Source: Solibaculum_A intestinale (GTDB lineage Bacteria; Bacillota; Clostridia; Oscillospirales; Acutalibacteraceae). From it: DNA of 64,000 nucleotides. Below, in pieces: positions 33,255 through 42,443 of this stretch; position 1 is the stretch's first letter, and the number at the start of each line of letters is the position of its first letter. A program made the translations under genes and the position numbers. Under the pieces are notes generated by a model. It worked only from the letters and a program-made list of their open reading frames with translations. It searched no databases and had not been told where the DNA came from. The stretch is taken from contig NZ_JBBMFD010000010.1 in NCBI RefSeq assembly GCF_040096205.1, forward strand, positions 1 to 64,000, written 5' to 3'.

Positions 33255-34769
33255 ATGAACAGAACGAAAAAATTCGCATTAAACGCCACTTTCAGCGCCA
33301 TACAGCAGGTGGTGGTCATGATCGTCGGGCTTATCACACCGAGGGTCATGCTGCAGTTTTACGGTTCGGAAATCAATGGCTTGGTGGCCTCCATCACACA
33401 GTTTATTTCATACATATCCCTGATTGAGGCGGGCCTTTCCGGCGCCGCCGTCTATTCCCTGTACAAGCCTCTGGCGGAGCACGACGTGAAGGGCATCAAC
33501 GGCGTCGTGTCGGCGGCAAAGCGGACCTATACCAGGCTTGGATACGTGTTCACCGGCCTGACTCTGGTACTCGCCGCCATTTACGCGAGCATAGTGACGG
33601 TACAAGGGCTGTCCATACAGGAAATATTCTTCCTCATCCTGGTGATGGGCGTATCCGGCGCTATGGAGTTTTTTACCATGGCAAAATACCGGGTGCTGTT
33701 CACCGCCGATCAAAAGCAATACATCCTCTCCATCTGCACCATGGTGGGTGTGGTTCTCAATATGGTACTGATCGTGCTATGCGCAGTTTTGCACCTGAAC
33801 ATCGTCTGGCTGAAGGTAATTGCCACCCTGTCGGTATTCGTGCGGTCGGCAATTCTGGCTGGGTACATGCGCAAGCGATACAAATACGTCAACTTTAAGG
33901 AAAAACCCAATATGCGGGCGCTGGACAAGCGGTGGGACGCGCTTTACATGCAGATTCTCTGGAATCTGGAATCAGGCGCCCCGATCATTCTGGCGACCGT
34001 GTTTACCAATATGGTCCAGGTGAGTATCTACTCGGTTTACAATCTGGTGATCTACGGCATCAATAATGTGGTCGCCATCTTTTTGTCCGGTCTCAGCGCC
34101 GCGTTCGGGGAAATCATCGTCATGGGCAACCGGGAGCAGCTTAAAAAGGTTTACAGCCAGCTTTTGTTTGCGTTTTACTCGATTCTCACCGTGCTGTACG
34201 CCGTAACGGGCGTGATGTATATGCCGTTTATGCGCAATTATGTGGCAAATCTCTCCGATTCTCAGCTGTATATTGTCCCAACACTCGCGCTGCTTTTCTT
34301 TATCAACGGGTTGCTGCACGCCGTTCAGACGCCCCAGGGCATGATGACCATCGCGGCGGGCATGTACCGGGAGACCCGCATTCAAAACAGCATTCAGGCG
34401 GGGATTTTGGTATTCGGCGGTATTCTTCTGGCGCCTTTTCTGGGACTTCACGGAATTCTGCTGGCGGCCATTTCTGCAAATCTGTTCCGTCTGATTGACT
34501 ATATTATCTTTATCTCCAGAAAATTTGAAGGGATCGGAATGAAGGAAACGATTCTTCACGTCATCCGGGTAATGGTGCAGGTGGGGGTTGTATATGCGAT
34601 CTTCTGGTTTGTTCCCCTGCCCAACAACGGATATCTGGAATGGGCGCTGAGCGCGCTCATTGTGCTGGCGGTTTCCGCCGCCATCGTCCTTCTCAGCGCC
34701 GTGATTTTCAACCGTAAGGATTTAAAGAACCTGTTTACACGGCTCAAGCTGCTCGTCAGACGAGGATAA
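33255..34769 (+). CDS. wzx: Wzx-like polysaccharide flippase
   Basis: A 504-residue membrane protein of the MOP/MVF superfamily with 12-14 segments. It starts NRTKKFALNATFSAIQQVVVMIVG and carries the conserved GLITPRVMLQFYGSEINGLV, as in polysaccharide-biosynthesis transporters. It would flip undecaprenyl-linked repeat units. A second flippase is encoded at 39310, so one may serve another glycan. A short terminator-like hairpin follows. Confidence 0.88.
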   Translation: MNRTKKFALNATFSAIQQVVVMIVGLITPRVMLQFYGSEINGLVASITQFISYISLIEAGLSGAAVYSLYKPLAEHDVKGINGVVSAAKRTYTRLGYVFTGLTLVLAAIYASIVTVQGLSIQEIFFLILVMGVSGAMEFFTMAKYRVLFTADQKQYILSICTMVGVVLNMVLIVLCAVLHLNIVWLKVIATLSVFVRSAILAGYMRKRYKYVNFKEKPNMRALDKRWDALYMQILWNLESGAPIILATVFTNMVQVSIYSVYNLVIYGINNVVAIFLSGLSAAFGEIIVMGNREQLKKVYSQLLFAFYSILTVLYAVTGVMYMPFMRNYVANLSDSQLYIVPTLALLFFINGLLHAVQTPQGMMTIAAGMYRETRIQNSIQAGILVFGGILLAPFLGLHGILLAAISANLFRLIDYIIFISRKFEGIGMKETILHVIRVMVQVGVVYAIFWFVPLPNNGYLEWALSALIVLAVSAAIVLLSAVIFNRKDLKNLFTRLKLLVRRG

Positions 34770-34824
34770 AAAACGGACGCTTCGTCTTGTTTTAGATCGG
34801 GCGAAGAAGCCGCCGACAACATAA

Positions 34825-34850
34825 AAAGACCGGACGCATTTGCGTCTTTT
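34825..34850 (+). terminator. Small hairpin with T run after the flippase
   Basis: Outer arms aaaagac and gtctttt (34825-34831 and 34844-34850) enclose gacgc/gcgtc. It precedes fnlA by 20 bp, so it may only reduce read-through between wzx and fnlABC. Confidence 0.4.
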
Positions 34851-34869
34851 GAAAAACAAGGAGGGCTTT

Positions 34870-35928
34870 ATGAATCAAAATTCCATATTTAAAGACCGCA
34901 CCCTGCTGATTACGGGCGGCACCGGTTCCTTCGGCAATGCGGTGCTCAATCGGTTCTTGACCACCGACATTGGAGAAATCCGCATTTTTTCCCGGGACGA
35001 GAAGAAGCAGGATGATATGCGTCATACCTACCAGTCCAGGTATCCCCAGTATTCCGACAAAATCAAGTTTTATATCGGCGACGTGCGTGACATCCAAAGT
35101 GTGAAAAACGCCATGCACGGGGTGGATTTCATTTTCCACGCCGCCGCTCTCAAGCAGGTACCTTCCTGCGAGTTCTTCCCCATTGAAGCGGTGAAAACCA
35201 ATGTGTTCGGCACTGAGAACGTGCTGACCGCCGCCATTGAGGCGGGGGTGCGCAAGGTTATCTGTCTCTCCACCGACAAGGCCGCCTATCCGGTCAACGC
35301 CATGGGAACCTCCAAGGCGATGATGGAAAAGGTGTACATTGCCAAGTCCAGAACCATTCCTCAGGAAAAGACCCTGATCTGCGGAACCCGATACGGAAAC
35401 GTCATGTGCTCGCGGGGCTCGGTCATTCCCCTTTTCATCGAGCAAATCAAAAAGGGCCTGCCTCTCACGGTTACCGATCCGGCCATGACCCGCTACATCA
35501 TGAGTCTGGAGGAAGCGGTGGAGCTGGTTTTGTATGCCTTCGAGCATGCCAACAGCGGGGATATTATGGTGCAAAAGGCCCCGGCCTGCACCATCGGGGA
35601 CCTGGCCCAGGCGGTCAAGGAACTGTTCCATGCCGACAATGAGATTAAGGTCATCGGCATCCGCCACGGCGAAAAGATGTACGAAGCGCTTCTGACCAAA
35701 GAAGAGTGCGCCAACGCCGTGGACCTGGGGGATTTCTTCAAGGTGCCGGCAGACAAGCGGGATCTCAACTACGACAAATATTTCAACGAGGGCATCCACG
35801 GAAGCGGTATGAAGTATGAGGAATACACCTCCAGCAATACCAACCAGCTGAATGTGGAGCAGATTAAGGAGAAGCTGCTAAGTCTGAGCTATATCCAGAG
35901 AGAGCTGGCGGAATGGGAAGCGCGGTAA
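34870..35928 (+). CDS. fnlA: UDP-GlcNAc 4,6-dehydratase/5-epimerase (FnlA/CapE/WbjB)
   Basis: First enzyme of UDP-L-FucNAc synthesis. The 352-residue SDR has TLLITGGTGSFGNAV for NAD, HAAALKQVPSCE, and the modified catalytic triad region STDKAAYPVNAMGTSKAMMEK, in which the usual Tyr of YxxxK is replaced by Met (MGTSK), as in inverting dehydratases of this family. It makes UDP-2-acetamido-2,6-dideoxy-L-arabino-hexulose. The start at 34870 follows AAGGAGGGCTTT. The next two genes complete the pathway in order. Confidence 0.9.
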   Translation: MNQNSIFKDRTLLITGGTGSFGNAVLNRFLTTDIGEIRIFSRDEKKQDDMRHTYQSRYPQYSDKIKFYIGDVRDIQSVKNAMHGVDFIFHAAALKQVPSCEFFPIEAVKTNVFGTENVLTAAIEAGVRKVICLSTDKAAYPVNAMGTSKAMMEKVYIAKSRTIPQEKTLICGTRYGNVMCSRGSVIPLFIEQIKKGLPLTVTDPAMTRYIMSLEEAVELVLYAFEHANSGDIMVQKAPACTIGDLAQAVKELFHADNEIKVIGIRHGEKMYEALLTKEECANAVDLGDFFKVPADKRDLNYDKYFNEGIHGSGMKYEEYTSSNTNQLNVEQIKEKLLSLSYIQRELAEWEAR

Positions 35929-35985
35929 CCGGCTGCTGAGTGCAAGTGGTACCGTCCCGGCAAGGAAGAGAGGAACGAAGATAAG

Positions 35986-37125
35986 ATGAAGGTATTGATT
36001 ACGGGCGCAAAAGGCTTTATTGGGAAAAACCTGATTGCTGAGCTCGAAAACATCCAGAGCGGGAAGAGCAGGCAAAGCAGCCTTTCCTCCCTCACCCTCT
36101 ATGCATACGACATGGACACCGATCCGCAGCTGTTAGACGGGTTCTGCGCGGACTGCGATTTTGTCTTTCACCTGGCCGGCGTCAACCGTCCCAAGGAGCA
36201 AAGCGAGTTCATGCAGGGGAATTTCGGATTTACCTCCGCCCTGCTCGACACGCTCAAGCGCCACAAAAACGCCTGTCCGGTGATGCTTGCCTCCTCTACC
36301 CAGGCTGCGCTTGACAATCCCTACGGCCATTCGAAGAAGGCCGGGGAGGACTTGCTGTTCGCCTATGGAAGGGAAACCGGCGCAAAACCGCTGGTGTACC
36401 GGTTTCCAAACGTGTTCGGCAAATGGTGCCGCCCCAATTACAACAGCGCCGTGGCCACCTTCTGCCACAACATTGCCCGCGGCCTGCCCATCACCGTCAA
36501 CGACCCCGCCGTCCAGATGACCCTGGTTTATATCGACGACGTGGTTTCGGAGCTCATCCACGCCTTGGAGGGAAAAGAAACCCGGGACGGGGATTTCTGC
36601 AAGGTGCCGGTGGAGCATTCCGTGAAGCTAGGGGAGATTGTGGACCTGCTTCATTCCTTTAGGGAAAGCCGGAAGACCAAAAGCGTCCCCAATATGGAAA
36701 ACCCATTTGAAAAGAAGCTGTATTCCACCTACTTAAGCTATCTGCCCGAAGATCAGTTTAGCTATCCGCTCAAGATGAACGTGGACGACCGGGGCTCTTT
36801 TACCGAAATCCTGCGCACGCCCGACCGGGGCCAGTTTTCCGTGAATATCTCCAAGCCCGGCATCACCAAGGGCAACCACTGGCACCATACGAAGAACGAG
36901 AAGTTTGTAGTGGTCAAAGGGGAAGGCCTGATCCGGTTTCGGAAAGTCGGCAGCGAGGAGATTGTGGAATACCGGGTGTCGGGGGACAAAATCGAGGTGG
37001 TGGACATCCCCACCGGCTACACCCACAGCATCGTTAACGTGGGGGACACCGACCTGGTCACCTTCATGTGGTGCAACGAATGCTTCGATCCGGAGAAGCC
37101 GGATACGTATTTTCTGGAGGTATAG
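35986..37125 (+). CDS. fnlB: UDP-6-deoxy-L-talNAc-forming epimerase/reductase (FnlB/CapF/WbjC)
   Basis: A bifunctional enzyme of 379 residues. The N-terminal SDR domain (KVLITGAKGFIGKNL, with ASSTQAALDNPYGHSKKAGE, Tyr-Lys pair) reduces at C4, and the C-terminal cupin (GITKGNHWHHTKNEKFVVV, with the metal histidines) epimerizes at C3. That two-domain build is unique to CapF/WbjC. The product, UDP-2-acetamido-2,6-dideoxy-L-talose, is the substrate of the next gene four bases away. Confidence 0.93.
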   Translation: MKVLITGAKGFIGKNLIAELENIQSGKSRQSSLSSLTLYAYDMDTDPQLLDGFCADCDFVFHLAGVNRPKEQSEFMQGNFGFTSALLDTLKRHKNACPVMLASSTQAALDNPYGHSKKAGEDLLFAYGRETGAKPLVYRFPNVFGKWCRPNYNSAVATFCHNIARGLPITVNDPAVQMTLVYIDDVVSELIHALEGKETRDGDFCKVPVEHSVKLGEIVDLLHSFRESRKTKSVPNMENPFEKKLYSTYLSYLPEDQFSYPLKMNVDDRGSFTEILRTPDRGQFSVNISKPGITKGNHWHHTKNEKFVVVKGEGLIRFRKVGSEEIVEYRVSGDKIEVVDIPTGYTHSIVNVGDTDLVTFMWCNECFDPEKPDTYFLEV

Positions 37126-37128
37126 GGC

Positions 37129-38256
37129 ATGTCCAAATTGAAGCTGATGACCATCATGGGGACCCGGCCGGAAATCATCCGGCTGAGCGCGGTGCTCAAA
37201 TGCGCCGACCGGTACTTTGACCATATTATGGTGCATACCGGGCAGAACTGGGACTACACCCTCAACGAGATTTTCTTTCAGGATTTGGGGCTGCGCAAGC
37301 CGGACTATTATCTAGACAGCGTGGGCAAGGACCTGGGCGAGACCATGGGAAACATCATCGCCAAGTCCTATGACGTGCTCAAAAAAGAACAGCCGGACGC
37401 GCTGCTGGTGCTGGGGGATACCAATTCCGCCCTATCCGCCATCAGCGCCAAGCGGTTGAAAATCCCGATTTTTCACATGGAGGCGGGCAACCGCTGCTGG
37501 GACTGGAATGTGCCTGAAATGGTCAACCGCACCATCGTCGACCACATTTCCGACATCAACCTTCCTTATACCGAACACAGCCGCCGCTATCTTCTAAACG
37601 AAGGGGTGGACGGCAAAACCATCTTTGTCACCGGCAGCCCTATGAGCGAGGTGCTGCGGGACCATGCGGCGAAGATCGCGCAGAGCGATGTGCTCGACCG
37701 GCTGGGGCTTACCCCCAAAGGCTATCTTCTTCTTTCTGCCCACCGGGAGGAGAACATCGACAACGAAGCGCATTTCATCAGCCTGATGACCTCCATCAAC
37801 CACATTGCCCAAACGTATCAGATGCCGGTCATCTATTCCACCCATCCCCGCAGCCGCAACATCATTGAAAAGCGGGGCTTTCGGTTCCATCCCCTGGTGC
37901 AGAGCATGCAGCCCTTCGGCTTTTTGGATTACAACAAGCTCCAGCAGAACGCCTACTGCGTGCTGTCCGACAGCGGGACCCTCAGCGAGGAAAGCGCCCT
38001 GCTGCATTTCCCCGCCGTGCTCATCCGTACCTCCACCGAACGTCCGGAGGTGCTCGACAAGGGCACCATTGTGGTTGGAGGCATCCAGGGGGAGGATGTG
38101 GAGCAGGCCATGAACCTGGCGGTTTCCATGTTTGAAAACGGGGAGGAGACGGTTTTGGCGGAGGACTACGCGGACACGAACGTGTCGGTAAAGGTGATCA
38201 AGATCATCCAAAGCTATGCGAAAATCGTCAATCTCACCACTTGGAGAAAAGAATAA
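37129..38256 (+). CDS. fnlC: UDP-L-FucNAc-forming 2-epimerase (FnlC/CapG/WbjD)
   Basis: The 375 residues match the UDP-GlcNAc 2-epimerase fold: KLMTIMGTRPEIIRLSAVLK at the N-terminus, HTGQNWDYTLNEIFF, HMEAGNRCWDWNVPEMVNR, and the C-terminal SDSGTLSEESALLHFPAV. CapG-type enzymes convert UDP-L-PneNAc-type talose derivative to UDP-L-FucNAc. Order fnlA-fnlB-fnlC is conserved in E. coli O26, P. aeruginosa O11 and S. aureus type 5/8. L-FucNAc is therefore a likely component of this glycan. Confidence 0.92.
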   Translation: MSKLKLMTIMGTRPEIIRLSAVLKCADRYFDHIMVHTGQNWDYTLNEIFFQDLGLRKPDYYLDSVGKDLGETMGNIIAKSYDVLKKEQPDALLVLGDTNSALSAISAKRLKIPIFHMEAGNRCWDWNVPEMVNRTIVDHISDINLPYTEHSRRYLLNEGVDGKTIFVTGSPMSEVLRDHAAKIAQSDVLDRLGLTPKGYLLLSAHREENIDNEAHFISLMTSINHIAQTYQMPVIYSTHPRSRNIIEKRGFRFHPLVQSMQPFGFLDYNKLQQNAYCVLSDSGTLSEESALLHFPAVLIRTSTERPEVLDKGTIVVGGIQGEDVEQAMNLAVSMFENGEETVLAEDYADTNVSVKVIKIIQSYAKIVNLTTWRKE

Positions 38257-38321
38257 GGCGGACTTTCGTCCGCCCTACTGGGTACCGGCCGGCCCGCCGC
38301 CTTGAGGGGGCCGGCCGTTTT
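38257..38321. terminator. Two terminator hairpins after fnlC
   Basis: ggcggac/gtccgcc (38257-38274) has TTATTCTTTTC after it on the minus strand and suits the small leftward gene. The 10-bp stem cggccggccc/gggccggccg (38286-38317) is followed by TTTT on the plus strand and suits fnlC, although it lies inside the small gene. Confidence 0.65.
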
Positions 38322-38424
38322 CCCGGTTTTGGGCCAGCTTCGCGCAAAGGTGGATGAGAAACCGCACGGTGTCCTTTTCTGTGTTCGGATTCTCAAAATG
38401 AATGGACAGGGGCTGGTTTTTCAT
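38275..38424 (-). CDS. Small 49-residue protein, unknown function
   Basis: A short leftward frame begins at 38424 with a very strong ribosome site (AAGGAGGGG, seven bases upstream) and encodes MKNQPLSIHFENPNTE, then KDTVRFLIHLCAKLAQNREN, ending in a Gly/Pro-rich tail. A hairpin with T-rich tail follows its stop. Small proteins of this kind occur in gut clostridia, but I know of no function. The strong start site is the main support. Confidence 0.6.
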   Translation of the reverse strand: MKNQPLSIHFENPNTEKDTVRFLIHLCAKLAQNRENGRPPQGGGPAGTQ

Positions 38425-38615
38425 AGGTGCTCCCCTCCTTTGCCCCATATCTATTCGGACAAGCCTGCAAAATATGCAGCGCCATGAGCAAACTTAGGCG
38501 AACAACATGCAAAAACGCCTCTCTGGAAACCAGTTATCGGGAGAAAAATACGCCTGTCCGCTTGGCACATTTGGACTGGGATTCTCTGCTGTTTTTCCAA
38601 AGAAGCGAGTTCCCA

Positions 38616-38645
38616 TTGACGAAGGGCCTTTCTTTGCCGTACAAT
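38616..38645 (+). promoter_or_regulatory. Promoter for the neuD-like gene and second flippase
   Basis: TTGACG (38616-38621) and TACAAT (38640-38645) are 18 bp apart. Transcription would start near 38652, supporting the start at 38687 over the ATG at 38663. Confidence 0.7.
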
Positions 38646-38686
38646 AAAGTTTATGACATCTTATGAGACGGAAGGCGGATGATTGG

Positions 38687-39292
38687 ATGAACCAGGTTCT
38701 TATTCTCGGTGCCGGCGGCCATGCAAAAGTAGTGGCCGACCTTGTGGAGCTGGCCGGATACGCTGTCGCCGGGTTTCTGGACGACCATCCGGCGGGGCCC
38801 GACGTCTTCGGGAAACCGGTGCTTGGACCCATTGCGGATTGTTTGCGTTATCCGGAGCACGCTTTTGTCATCGGCATCGGCAGCAATCGGGTCCGCCGGG
38901 AGCTCGCCGCGCGCTATCCCCTTCGCTGGATTACCGCCGTGCATCCCAAGGCCGTGGTGGCCCGGGATGCGATGCTGGGCCCGGGCACGGTGGTGATGGC
39001 AAACGCCGTCGTCAACCCCGGCGCGGCGGTGGGCGCTCACGCCATCGTCAACACCGGCGCCATCGTGGAACACGACAACGTCGTCGGGGATTTTGCCCAT
39101 CTTTCGCCGGGCTGCGCGCTGGGCGGCACGGTTACGGTGGGCGCAGGGACCCATGTGGGCATCGGCGCCTGTGTGCGCAACAACGTCTGTATCGCACCCG
39201 ACTGCGTGATCGGCGCGGGAGCCGTAGTGATAACGGATCTTAAGCAGCCGGGAACCTATGTGGGCTGCCCGGCGAAGCGGTTGAATAAATAA
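38687..39292 (+). CDS. NeuD/PglD-family sugar O/N-acyltransferase
   Basis: The 201 residues have the family's two parts: an N-terminal Rossmann-like domain (QVLILGAGGHAKVVADLVELAG) and a C-terminal left-handed beta-helix (AVHPKAVVARDAML, GPGTVVMANAVVNPGAAVG, AIVNTGAIVEHDN with the catalytic-type His). It would transfer acetyl from acetyl-CoA to a nucleotide-sugar amine or hydroxyl. A partner could be the DegT aminotransferase at 21254. It has its own promoter and is followed by a flippase. Confidence 0.88.
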   Translation: MNQVLILGAGGHAKVVADLVELAGYAVAGFLDDHPAGPDVFGKPVLGPIADCLRYPEHAFVIGIGSNRVRRELAARYPLRWITAVHPKAVVARDAMLGPGTVVMANAVVNPGAAVGAHAIVNTGAIVEHDNVVGDFAHLSPGCALGGTVTVGAGTHVGIGACVRNNVCIAPDCVIGAGAVVITDLKQPGTYVGCPAKRLNK

Positions 39293-39309
39293 GGGAAAGA
39301 GGCGGACGT

Positions 39310-40719
39310 GTGGGACGCAGTAAGTATCAATACCTGGTTAAGAATATCGGCCTGTTTACCCTGAGCAGCTTCGCGACGAAGATTTTGTCCGCCCTGCTGC
39401 TGCCCCTGTATACCACCTTTTTGGTGGACGAGCAGTTCGGCAGCATCGACATCATCCATACCACGGTGATATTGCTGATCCCCATTCTGACCCTGAGCAT
39501 ACACGACGGGGTGCTGCGTTTCGCCATGGACCAGTGCGAAGACAAAAAGAAGGTCTTTTCCCTGGGGATGGAGGTCACGGTGGCCGGCTGTGTGCTGCTT
39601 GCTTTGCTGCTGCCGGTCTACGGGCAGATATCGTTTCTCGCCGATTATAAGTTTCATTTCCTGGCGCTTTATATTGTCTCCGCGCTCAACTCCATCTTTG
39701 CCAATTTCGCCCGTACGGTGGATCAGGTCAAGCTCATTACCATCAGCTCCATCGCCGCTTCCGCCGTCACCATGGGCCTCAACGTGTTTCTCATTGCCGG
39801 CCCGCCCCGGATGGGGGTGAACGGCTACCTGTTTTCCATGATTGCCGGCAGCTTTGTGGGCTGTGTGATTTACTTTTTCTTTGGGCGCATGTACCGGTAT
39901 TTGACCTTTCGGGGGTTTGACAGGGTTCTTCTCAAGCGGATGATCCTCTACAGCATCCCTCTCATCCCCAACTATCTTTTCTGGTGGATCAATTCCAGCC
40001 TGGACCGGTACTGCCTGACGGCCATCACCGGGCTTGCGGCCACTGGCCTTTATGCCTTGGCCAGCAAAATCCCCACCCTTCTCAACACGCTCACATCCAT
40101 TTTCCAACAGGCCTGGAGCATTTCCGCCATCAAGGAGTACCAAACCGAGGAGGGAGAACGGTTCTTCTCCAGCATCCACCGGATTTTCAGTTACGTGATG
40201 CTTCTGAGCACCTCTCTTTTGGTGGCGCTCTGTCAATACTTGGCCATGTTTTTTTTCCAGGGGGAAAACTACCAGGCCTGGTCTTTGATTCCTCTCTTGG
40301 CCCTGGCCTTTTATTACAGCTCTCTCAATTCCTTTCTGGGCTCGGTCTATACCGCCACCAAACGAACCAAGTCCCTCTTCGTCACCACCGCCGCCGGTGC
40401 CGGGGTCAATGTGGCCTTCAACCTCCTGCTCATTCCCTTTTTTGGGCCCTACGGGGCAGCGATTGCCACCTGCCTGAGCCACTTTGCGGTGTGGCTGGCG
40501 CGCTCGATTGCCTCCCAGAAAATCATCCGTATTCAAGTGGATTATAAACGGATGATTCCATCCCAGGCCCTGCTGGTGCTGCAGGTGGGGCTGATGACCG
40601 CCCAAACCGGTATTCTCTGGTCTGCCGGTATCTTCGTGGCGATTTTTCTGATCAATCTTTCCACCTTTAAGCAAGCTAAGGATTTTCTCTGGACCCGCCT
40701 GAAAAAGCGCGCCCGGTAA
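39310..40719 (+). CDS. Second oligosaccharide flippase (MOP superfamily)
   Basis: A 469-residue protein with about 12-14 membrane segments. The N-terminus NIGLFTLSSFATKILSALLLPLYT is the family's classic first helix, and YLFWWINSSLDRYCLT and NSFLGSVYTATKRTKS are also characteristic. It starts with GTG behind GGAAAGAGG. It differs from the flippase at 33255, implying export of a second lipid-linked glycan or a split role. A strong terminator follows. Confidence 0.88.
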   Translation: MGRSKYQYLVKNIGLFTLSSFATKILSALLLPLYTTFLVDEQFGSIDIIHTTVILLIPILTLSIHDGVLRFAMDQCEDKKKVFSLGMEVTVAGCVLLALLLPVYGQISFLADYKFHFLALYIVSALNSIFANFARTVDQVKLITISSIAASAVTMGLNVFLIAGPPRMGVNGYLFSMIAGSFVGCVIYFFFGRMYRYLTFRGFDRVLLKRMILYSIPLIPNYLFWWINSSLDRYCLTAITGLAATGLYALASKIPTLLNTLTSIFQQAWSISAIKEYQTEEGERFFSSIHRIFSYVMLLSTSLLVALCQYLAMFFFQGENYQAWSLIPLLALAFYYSSLNSFLGSVYTATKRTKSLFVTTAAGAGVNVAFNLLLIPFFGPYGAAIATCLSHFAVWLARSIASQKIIRIQVDYKRMIPSQALLVLQVGLMTAQTGILWSAGIFVAIFLINLSTFKQAKDFLWTRLKKRAR

Positions 40720-40751
40720 CGGGGAATCCTTGCCTGCGGCTGCGGAAAAAC

Positions 40752-40785
40752 GCGCCCTCTGGATCAATCCAGAGGGCGCATTTTG
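40752..40785. terminator. Perfect 13-bp terminator hairpin
   Basis: gcgccctctggat (40752-40764) pairs perfectly with atccagagggcgc (40767-40779), followed by ATTTTG. It ends the rightward polysaccharide operon and faces the convergent membrane-protein gene. Confidence 0.85.
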
Positions 40786-40798
40786 TGTAGATCTATTG

Positions 40799-41449
40799 TT
40801 AGCGGAAATTATTTTTGCGAAACTGCCGGCGGGTTTTGCTGTACTTGATCTGCTGGCGGACGGTACGGAAGAAGTCTCCGCCGAAGAACAAGAGTACGTT
40901 CAAAAGGGACATGAGGATGGATACCCGGAGCGGCCAGGTCCCCAGGATCAGGACTACCACAAAGTAGACCGCGTCCAGAATGGCCAGGTACTTGACCTTG
41001 ATAGGGATGAGGAAGAACAGCATCACCTGAAAGTCCGGGTAGACCGCCGCAAAGGCAAGGAACAAGGAAAGGTTCAAAAAGGAATTGGTGGCCGAGCCGG
41101 TAAACAGCGCGCCGAGGATGGTACCCAAGACGCCCACCAGATAGAAAAACGTAAACTTAAAGGTGCCCCATTCCCGTTCCAGCAGGTTGCCGATCAGGCA
41201 GTAGAAATAAAGGCTGAAAAGGATCCAGACAGGCGAGCTGTTCGGCGGCAGAATCAGAAAGGAGAGAAGCCGCCAGACCTGCCCCTGAGCCACCAAGTCC
41301 ATGTTCAGGTACAGATACGAAGAGATTCCCAGATCGGGCCGGACAAATTCCACCAGAAACACCGCCAGCATCAGGGCGGAAAGAATGTACATCAGATAGG
41401 GAATGCCGATGCGCCCGCATTTTCGTTCCAGCTTGTTGAGCCAGTTCAT
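40799..41449 (-). CDS. Rhomboid-like membrane protein without obvious catalytic serine
   Basis: The 216 residues form about six membrane segments in the rhomboid/TMEM115-like arrangement: QVWRLLSFLILPP after the first helix, an EREWG loop, then the helix FTFFYLVGVLGTILGALF, and a helix near SFLNLSLFLAFAAVYPD. The GxSG catalytic motif of active rhomboid proteases is not seen, so it is probably a pseudoprotease. The gene lies four bases after cysK on the same strand and is likely cotranscribed. Function unknown. Confidence 0.7.
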   Translation of the reverse strand: MNWLNKLERKCGRIGIPYLMYILSALMLAVFLVEFVRPDLGISSYLYLNMDLVAQGQVWRLLSFLILPPNSSPVWILFSLYFYCLIGNLLEREWGTFKFTFFYLVGVLGTILGALFTGSATNSFLNLSLFLAFAAVYPDFQVMLFFLIPIKVKYLAILDAVYFVVVLILGTWPLRVSILMSLLNVLLFFGGDFFRTVRQQIKYSKTRRQFRKNNFR

Positions 41450-41453
41450 TTCG

Positions 41454-42410
41454 TCACGTCCTTTCGGTCAAAAACGTCATTCCGTCGGAGAACAAAGGGG
41501 TACTGAAATACCGCTCTCCCGTGTCCGGCAGGATGGTGACCACTGTTTTCCCTTTCCCAAGCTTCTTCGCCAGTTTTAGGGCCGCCGCGATGTTCGAGCC
41601 GCTGGAGATGCCGCAGAGGATGCCTTCCTCGCTTGCCAGGCGCTTGGCCGCGCCCAGTGCCTCCTCGTCGGTGACGATGCATACCTCATCGTAAATGGAG
41701 GTATTCAGGTTCTCCGGGATCAACCCGTCCCCAATGCCCATTTGCAGGTGGGTCCCGATGCTGCCGCCGGAAAGGATGGCGGCGTTTTGGGGCTCCACCG
41801 CCCAAATTTCAATACCCGGGTATTTCGCCTTCAGCGTTTCCCCGATGCCCGTAATGGTGCCGCCGGTTCCCACCCCGGAGCAGAAGCCGTCAATGGTGAC
41901 CCCGGCGTCCTCGATGATTTCCAGCGCCGTGTGCTCCCGGTGGACCTGGGGATTGTCTGGGTTTGTAAACTGCTGGGGAATAAACACCCGCGCATCCTCC
42001 CTAGCCATGCGAAGGGCCGTCTGCATGCATTCCTCGATGCACTTGCCAATGTCCCCTTCGTCGTGGATGAGGATAACCGTGGCGCCGTATTGGCTTACCA
42101 GCTTGCGCCGTTCTTCACTGACCGAGTCTGGCATGATAATCCTTACCTCATAGCCCAGCACTGCGCCCACCAAGGCCACGCCGATGCCTTGGTTGCCGCT
42201 GGTGGGCTCCACCAGAATGGTATCCGGCCCGATAAGACCCTTCTCTCGGGCCTTGGTAATCATGTTATAGGCAGTGCGGGTCTTGATGGAACCGCCGATG
42301 TTGACCGCCTCATATTTCACCAGCACCTGCGCGTCCTGGGGCCCGGTCATTTTTTGAAGCCGGATGAGGGGAGTGCGGCCGATGGCCTGCAATATGTTCT
42401 CGTAAATCAA
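41454..42410 (-). CDS. cysK: Cysteine synthase A (O-acetylserine sulfhydrylase)
   Basis: A PLP enzyme that makes L-cysteine from O-acetylserine and sulfide. Visible are IGRTPLIRLQK, GGSIKTRTAYNMI with the PLP lysine, EPTSGNQGIGVAL, GVGTGGTITGIGE for phosphate binding and GISSGSNIAAAL. GQ rather than GN in SGNQG is common in Firmicutes. The start is TTG at 42410, nine bases after AGGAGG; no nearby ATG is available. A promoter is visible at 42444-42472. Confidence 0.93.
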   Translation of the reverse strand: MIYENILQAIGRTPLIRLQKMTGPQDAQVLVKYEAVNIGGSIKTRTAYNMITKAREKGLIGPDTILVEPTSGNQGIGVALVGAVLGYEVRIIMPDSVSEERRKLVSQYGATVILIHDEGDIGKCIEECMQTALRMAREDARVFIPQQFTNPDNPQVHREHTALEIIEDAGVTIDGFCSGVGTGGTITGIGETLKAKYPGIEIWAVEPQNAAILSGGSIGTHLQMGIGDGLIPENLNTSIYDEVCIVTDEEALGAAKRLASEEGILCGISSGSNIAAALKLAKKLGKGKTVVTILPDTGERYFSTPLFSDGMTFLTERT

Positions 42411-42443
42411 GATCCGATTCCTCCTTTGGCAGATAACCTCTTT

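Noticed and set aside
38427..38666. 79-codon rightward frame before the neuD-like gene
   Set aside because: It lacks a ribosome site, has no family resemblance and covers the promoter at 38616-38645.
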